Shown one piece after another: positions 60,164 to 64,000 of a stretch of 64,000 nucleotides of DNA; the first letter of the stretch is position 1; each line of letters opens with the position of its first letter. The stretch is from the NCBI RefSeq assembly GCF_954871325.1, contig NC_088775.1, positions 68,053,561 to 68,117,560 on the forward strand, in the 5' to 3' direction. The translations under genes were made by a program, and so were the position numbers. Source of the stretch: Gordionus sp. m RMFG-2023 (taxonomy: Eukaryota > Nematomorpha > Gordioida > Chordodea > Parachordodidae). The notes under the pieces are model-generated. The model searched no databases, had not been told where the DNA came from, and was given only the letters and a program-made list of their open reading frames with translations.

Positions 60164-63100
60164 ATGGATTTTAAAATTCTTGCAGCAATCACTGCAGATA
60201 AATTGTTCAACTACCATAATTTAGATGGATGGAAAATTGCGAAAAAAATAGTATTTTTAATTTGTATGATAATTTAATATATTAAAGGATAATGCCACAA
60301 TATATTTCAAACAATCCCTTGATTATGATGGAAACATGTAACTGATATATAAATCTTAATTTAAAATATGTTATTTCAAGCAATTATAATATATTTTAAA
60401 TAATTTTTATTGGTAGGTTAAAATAATTTTATGTAGGCTAAAAAATTATTTAATAAGAATGCTCTGCTTATAATAATCTTGAAATATTTAATTATTTTAT
60501 TTAATACCCCCAAAAACAGATACAAATTGGAATGCCAATTGAATGCACCACCAGAAATTGTATTTGAATATGTATTTCCTCAAAAGCATAATGATATGTC
60601 TTTTCGACTCACTTGGGATAAAAATTTAGAAATGTTAGAAAAAATTGAAATTATAGATAAAGTAATGTGATAATAAAATGATAATTTTAATAGTTAACAA
60701 ATAGGATACCTTTATAACAAGAGCCTATGTAAAGGGAGGTCTTATGGGCTTATTGTCTCCTAGAGAGTTTGTGGATGTCACAAAAATTACAAAAAGAGAT
60801 AATGTCATTTGCTTTACCTGTAATATCAATATTGTTTTCATTTTTTATTAATTGATATTTTGTTTTTACAATTATAAAAAATAACAAATTTGAAATTTGA
60901 TTTCTTTTAAACCTACAAAACCATAACAAATCTAGCAACCAGGACCTATAACACTCTTTTAAAATTCATAGAATGGACCCTTTTTTCATGGAATGGTTCT
61001 GTTCATATAAATTTTATATATTGTTTAAAATGTTAGGTCATTCATTTTATAGGGTTAATTTTTTCTTGATTGCTTGAGTTTGGAATGTGAGCCTGTAACT
61101 CTCAAAATCTTGTTAAATTTAAGAGGACCATTTTCAATGTAAATCGAAACTGTGGTTCCAAACTAGTTCTAATTTACATAATTATTTGTGAATGTATGGG
61201 AAAATTATAAAGTACATAAAAAACATTTTTATTTTTTAAGGCTTTAAAAATAAATTTTATTTTTTTGGTTTGTCTATGAATGTTATGAAAATATTGTTTC
61301 AGTAGAAATTATTATTTTATTGGCAAAAATTGAAATGGTAAAGTTTCTATTTATTAGAAATAAATATTTACATTTTAATTATAAAAATTTTAAAAAATTT
61401 TTGTTTTAATTTTAAAGTTTTTTGTTTTAATTTCAAAGTTTTTTGTTTTATATTTAAATATATTTATTTTTAAATGATATTATTTTGTTTTGACTTGAGA
61501 TGAGCACTATATTATATAAAAAAATATTTATTTGATTTGACCACTTATTTTATTTTTATAGCACATAGTGTGACTCATGATAAATGTCCTTTACAAAATT
61601 CAAATTCCTACATTAGGGGCTTTAATTACCCTTGTGGCATATTTTGCTTTTCCATTCCTAAGTTTATATTTTTATATTATATTTAACTTTTATTAACCTT
61701 TTCATTCATATGATTTTTAATTAAATTTATATTTTTTTAAGTTTTATCGAATTTTATATAAAAAAGGAGTTCCATTTATATTATTTTATTAATATTAATC
61801 AGTATTTTTTTTACCTTTAATACATAGTTTTAAATGTATTTTGGGAAATTTTTAAATTTTAATGAGACAAATTTTTTTTATATGAAAACCAGTTCAGTTA
61901 TTAATGTACCATTGTTGATAAAATATTTTGCTCTGGGTAAGTTATAAAATTAAGATAAAATGACAAATAGGATTTATTTATAAATATTTTGAATTTCCAT
62001 TAAAAATTAAAATATATAATAGTCATTATTAAAGCCCTGCTAGGACCAATTTTTTCAGGTCTGGTCTGATCTGAGAAAAAATTTAAAAATCGATGAATCC
62101 ATCCTCTATTATATTTTTCTAAGAATCTGAATCTGATTCCATTTTTCATAATGAACCCTTGAAAAAAAATATGATAATTTCAACAATAAAAATTATAAGC
62201 CAAAAGTAGTGTTGTTAAATACCTACGATTTAGCCGCAACTCAAGGCGAGTTTAATTCAGTAGACTCTGAAAATCAGACTCTTGGGCCAACTCCGTTTTA
62301 GATTCCTGGCTGACTTGCAATTCATACTTCTTAGTACTACTGATTTCGAATTATAAGTTAGTTCTTGTTAGCTTTTTATTTCATTTGTGCTCAAATTAAC
62401 AATATTTTTATTAAAATGTTAATTATTAATTTATCCAATCAATAATTTAATTGCTACTCTATTAAATTTAGACGGCACAATTACCCAGACCAGATTCAGT
62501 CTGGGGGCTATAATCAATTCAAGACTAAAAAATATAGCTGTTATTTTCTCCATTATATTATTCAAAATAAACGATCAAAACTGTCTATTATAGATTAAAT
62601 GAAATATAATTATTAATATTTTTTTATTAAACAATAAAATTTTTATATATGATAAGGAATTAAATTAATAAATATAAATAATTTACACCTGCATAATTTG
62701 CAATTTTCCTAACTAGCCATTATCAAACCGTATATTAATATTTACTCTATCCTATATCTATGCAAAAAGACATTGTTCTTAGGACACAATCGGCCTCCAT
62801 CACTAGCCAAATCCATTGTTAGTTGTAAAAATAACGTAATTATTTAGCAAAGAATACTGATCAATTTTGTATCTAATACTTATATTTTATTATTTATATT
62901 GATTATTGACTATTTATTTTTTACTGGAAAAATGAAAAAAATATACTGAACATTTCGTAAATTAAAATAATGATGAAAATTTACAGGGAAATATTAATTA
63001 TGCTTGACTTTATTAGAAAGTGATACTTCTTTGACTAAAGTCGGACTTGATTTTAATAGAAGCTATCGAGTCATGGCTAAGTCGATTTTGGTCTTTTAAC

Positions 63101-63743
63101 ATTTTTCATTCTTCCTAATTGAATGTCGCGATTAAAATGTAAAAAAAAATCAAAAAATAATCTAGCTAAAGAGTCGCTTGAGTAGCCTGGCTTGCGAGTT
63201 AGCTTATGCTGCTTATTGAGCCGTGCAAGTCTGACCGTTTTTGGGCTCCGACTTGAGTTTGGAGTAGTAAAAACTCGACTTTAACAAAACTACTTCAAGG
63301 AAAATAAAAATAAATATGGTGTCATTTTTAAAAAATAAATATTTATAAAAACATTAGTAAAAAAGATTAATTTAAAATTTTATCGAGGTTTGAATCCGAT
63401 CCTTAAATTTTATAATCAAGATCACCGAGTCCGAGAAAAGGTCCAACTCGAATCTATCCTTGCAGTGCTTTGGTATTTACTATTTACCTAACTAAGCTAC
63501 TAAAAAATAGTCTAATTGTCATACAACAAAAACAAAATATGTAAATAATAATGTCAAAATATAATTTTTTATTTGTCAACATCTTTAAGTGAACCCAATA
63601 AGACTAGAATGGTGAAATTCATACAAGCTGATTTGGGAGGTCGTTTACACAATTCCATAATCCATGCTGCCTTACCATCTAACCTGGCTAATTTTTACTC
63701 TAATTTGAACAAGGCTCTGCTTCAAAGATTTGTCATGACTTAA
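60164..63743 (+). CDS. STARD5: STARD5-like START-domain lipid carrier (complete, six exons)
   Basis: Soluble START-domain protein; vertebrate STARD5 carries sterols or bile acids in the cytosol. Exons 60164-60250, 60288-60337, 60520-60661, 60705-60819, 61562-61661 and 63590-63743 sum to 648 nt, giving 215 residues (human STARD5 is 213). Phases match at all five junctions, with GT/AG borders. Residue landmarks: DGWKIAKKI (21-29), YKLECQLNAPPEIVFEYV (47-64), DTFITRAYVKGG (94-105), LLSPREFVDV (109-118), YIRGFNYPCGIFC (148-160, the R-G-F-N-x-P-C-G-x-F-C signature shared with STARD5) and NFYSNLNKAL (194-203) in the C-terminal helix. Introns are 37, 182, 43, 742 and 1928 bp; the last holds a transposon. 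The start was chosen because the first exon aligns with the STARD5 N-terminus. Closest alternative: STARD4/6. Confidence 0.9.
62208..63293. mobile_element. TIR element in the last intron of the STARD5-like gene
   Basis: Left GTAGTGTTGTTAAAT and right TTTAACAAAACTAC are imperfect inverted ends. Inner ACTCAAGGCGAGTTT, GCCAACTCCG and right-side CTCCGACTTGAGTTTG are also partly inverted. No coding capacity, about 1.1 kb. The end sequence resembles the TGTTGTTAAA MITEs. No target duplication resolved. Confidence 0.6.
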
Positions 63744-63775
63744 TTCTCAAAAATTTTCTCAAATTCTACATTAAT

Positions 63776-63781
63776 AATAAA
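63776..63781 (+). promoter_or_regulatory. Polyadenylation signal of the STARD5-like gene
   Basis: AATAAA 33 nt past the stop codon at 63741-63743. Positional support only. Confidence 0.5.
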
Positions 63782-64000
63782 TATACTATATATATAAAAC
63801 CTTATTTCTTTAATGGTATTTAAATTTTATCAATATACTTATCTTATAAAATGCTCATGATTACAGAAATAATTGAATAATATAATATATGAATCTTATG
63901 TATATTGTATTTTTTTTTAAAATAAAATACCTTGAAGATTGTTTTATTTTATTACTTTACTTATATAACATAAGCAAAATTAAAGTTTCCTACAATTTAA
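63782..64000. other. Downstream flank
   Basis: AT-rich, no features recognised. Confidence 0.4.

Noticed and set aside
59920-60210. 96-codon minus-strand frame opposite the STARD5-like first exon
   Set aside because: It is the shadow of a plus-strand exon that aligns with STARD5 and has matching splice phases.

Overview
This is a very AT-rich stretch of animal nuclear DNA. It holds two spliced host genes in a dense, nested landscape of mobile elements. Genes are split by spliceosomal introns (GT...AG), transposases are interrupted by 40-50 bp introns, and there are no operons or bacterial signals. The smooth/non-muscle type myosin regulatory light chain and the STARD5-like gene point to an invertebrate metazoan. 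The light-chain sequence reads most like annelid/mollusc (spiralian) forms, but the lineage cannot be settled from the window alone.

Host genes. (1) A myosin regulatory light chain gene on the minus strand has six exons between 14027 and 21379 and a possible start exon at 24792. The predicted protein has a long Lys/Glu-rich N-terminal extension. Its introns hold two hAT elements and a truncated RTE-type LINE. (2) A complete STARD5-like START-domain gene lies on the plus strand in six short exons (60164-63743, 215 residues). Splice phases agree at every junction. Most exons are too short to show as ORFs.

Elements, left to right. A ZMYM-like hAT (506-2518) carries a GC-rich MITE. A decayed Ty3/gypsy element follows (about 2660-5550). 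A hAT copy (about 8150-11711) is split by a pogo-like element (8687-11321), which is itself split by a MITE (9457-10253). A GC-rich MITE (12167-13068) contains another MITE. hAT elements lie at 14454-15970, 18677-20632, 27631-30806 and 45608-47998. A MULE fragment sits near 25.5 kb. An autonomous-type Helitron (minus strand, 34675 to about 39.6 kb) is flanked by a one-armed copy and a complete copy of a large fold-back element built of a roughly 290-bp dimeric satellite. A short non-autonomous Helitron (42101-43815) has clean ends. Retroelement remains at 44.9-48.5 kb are split by the 45608 hAT.

The most striking object is an 8906-bp hAT element (50959-59864). It has a perfect 8-bp target duplication, about 1.7-kb inverted repeats at both ends and a BED-finger transposase in between. 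It landed in a tandem array about 300 bp upstream of the STARD5-like start codon. Nearly all hAT boundaries were placed from terminal inverted repeats plus matching 8-bp target duplications read directly from the sequence.
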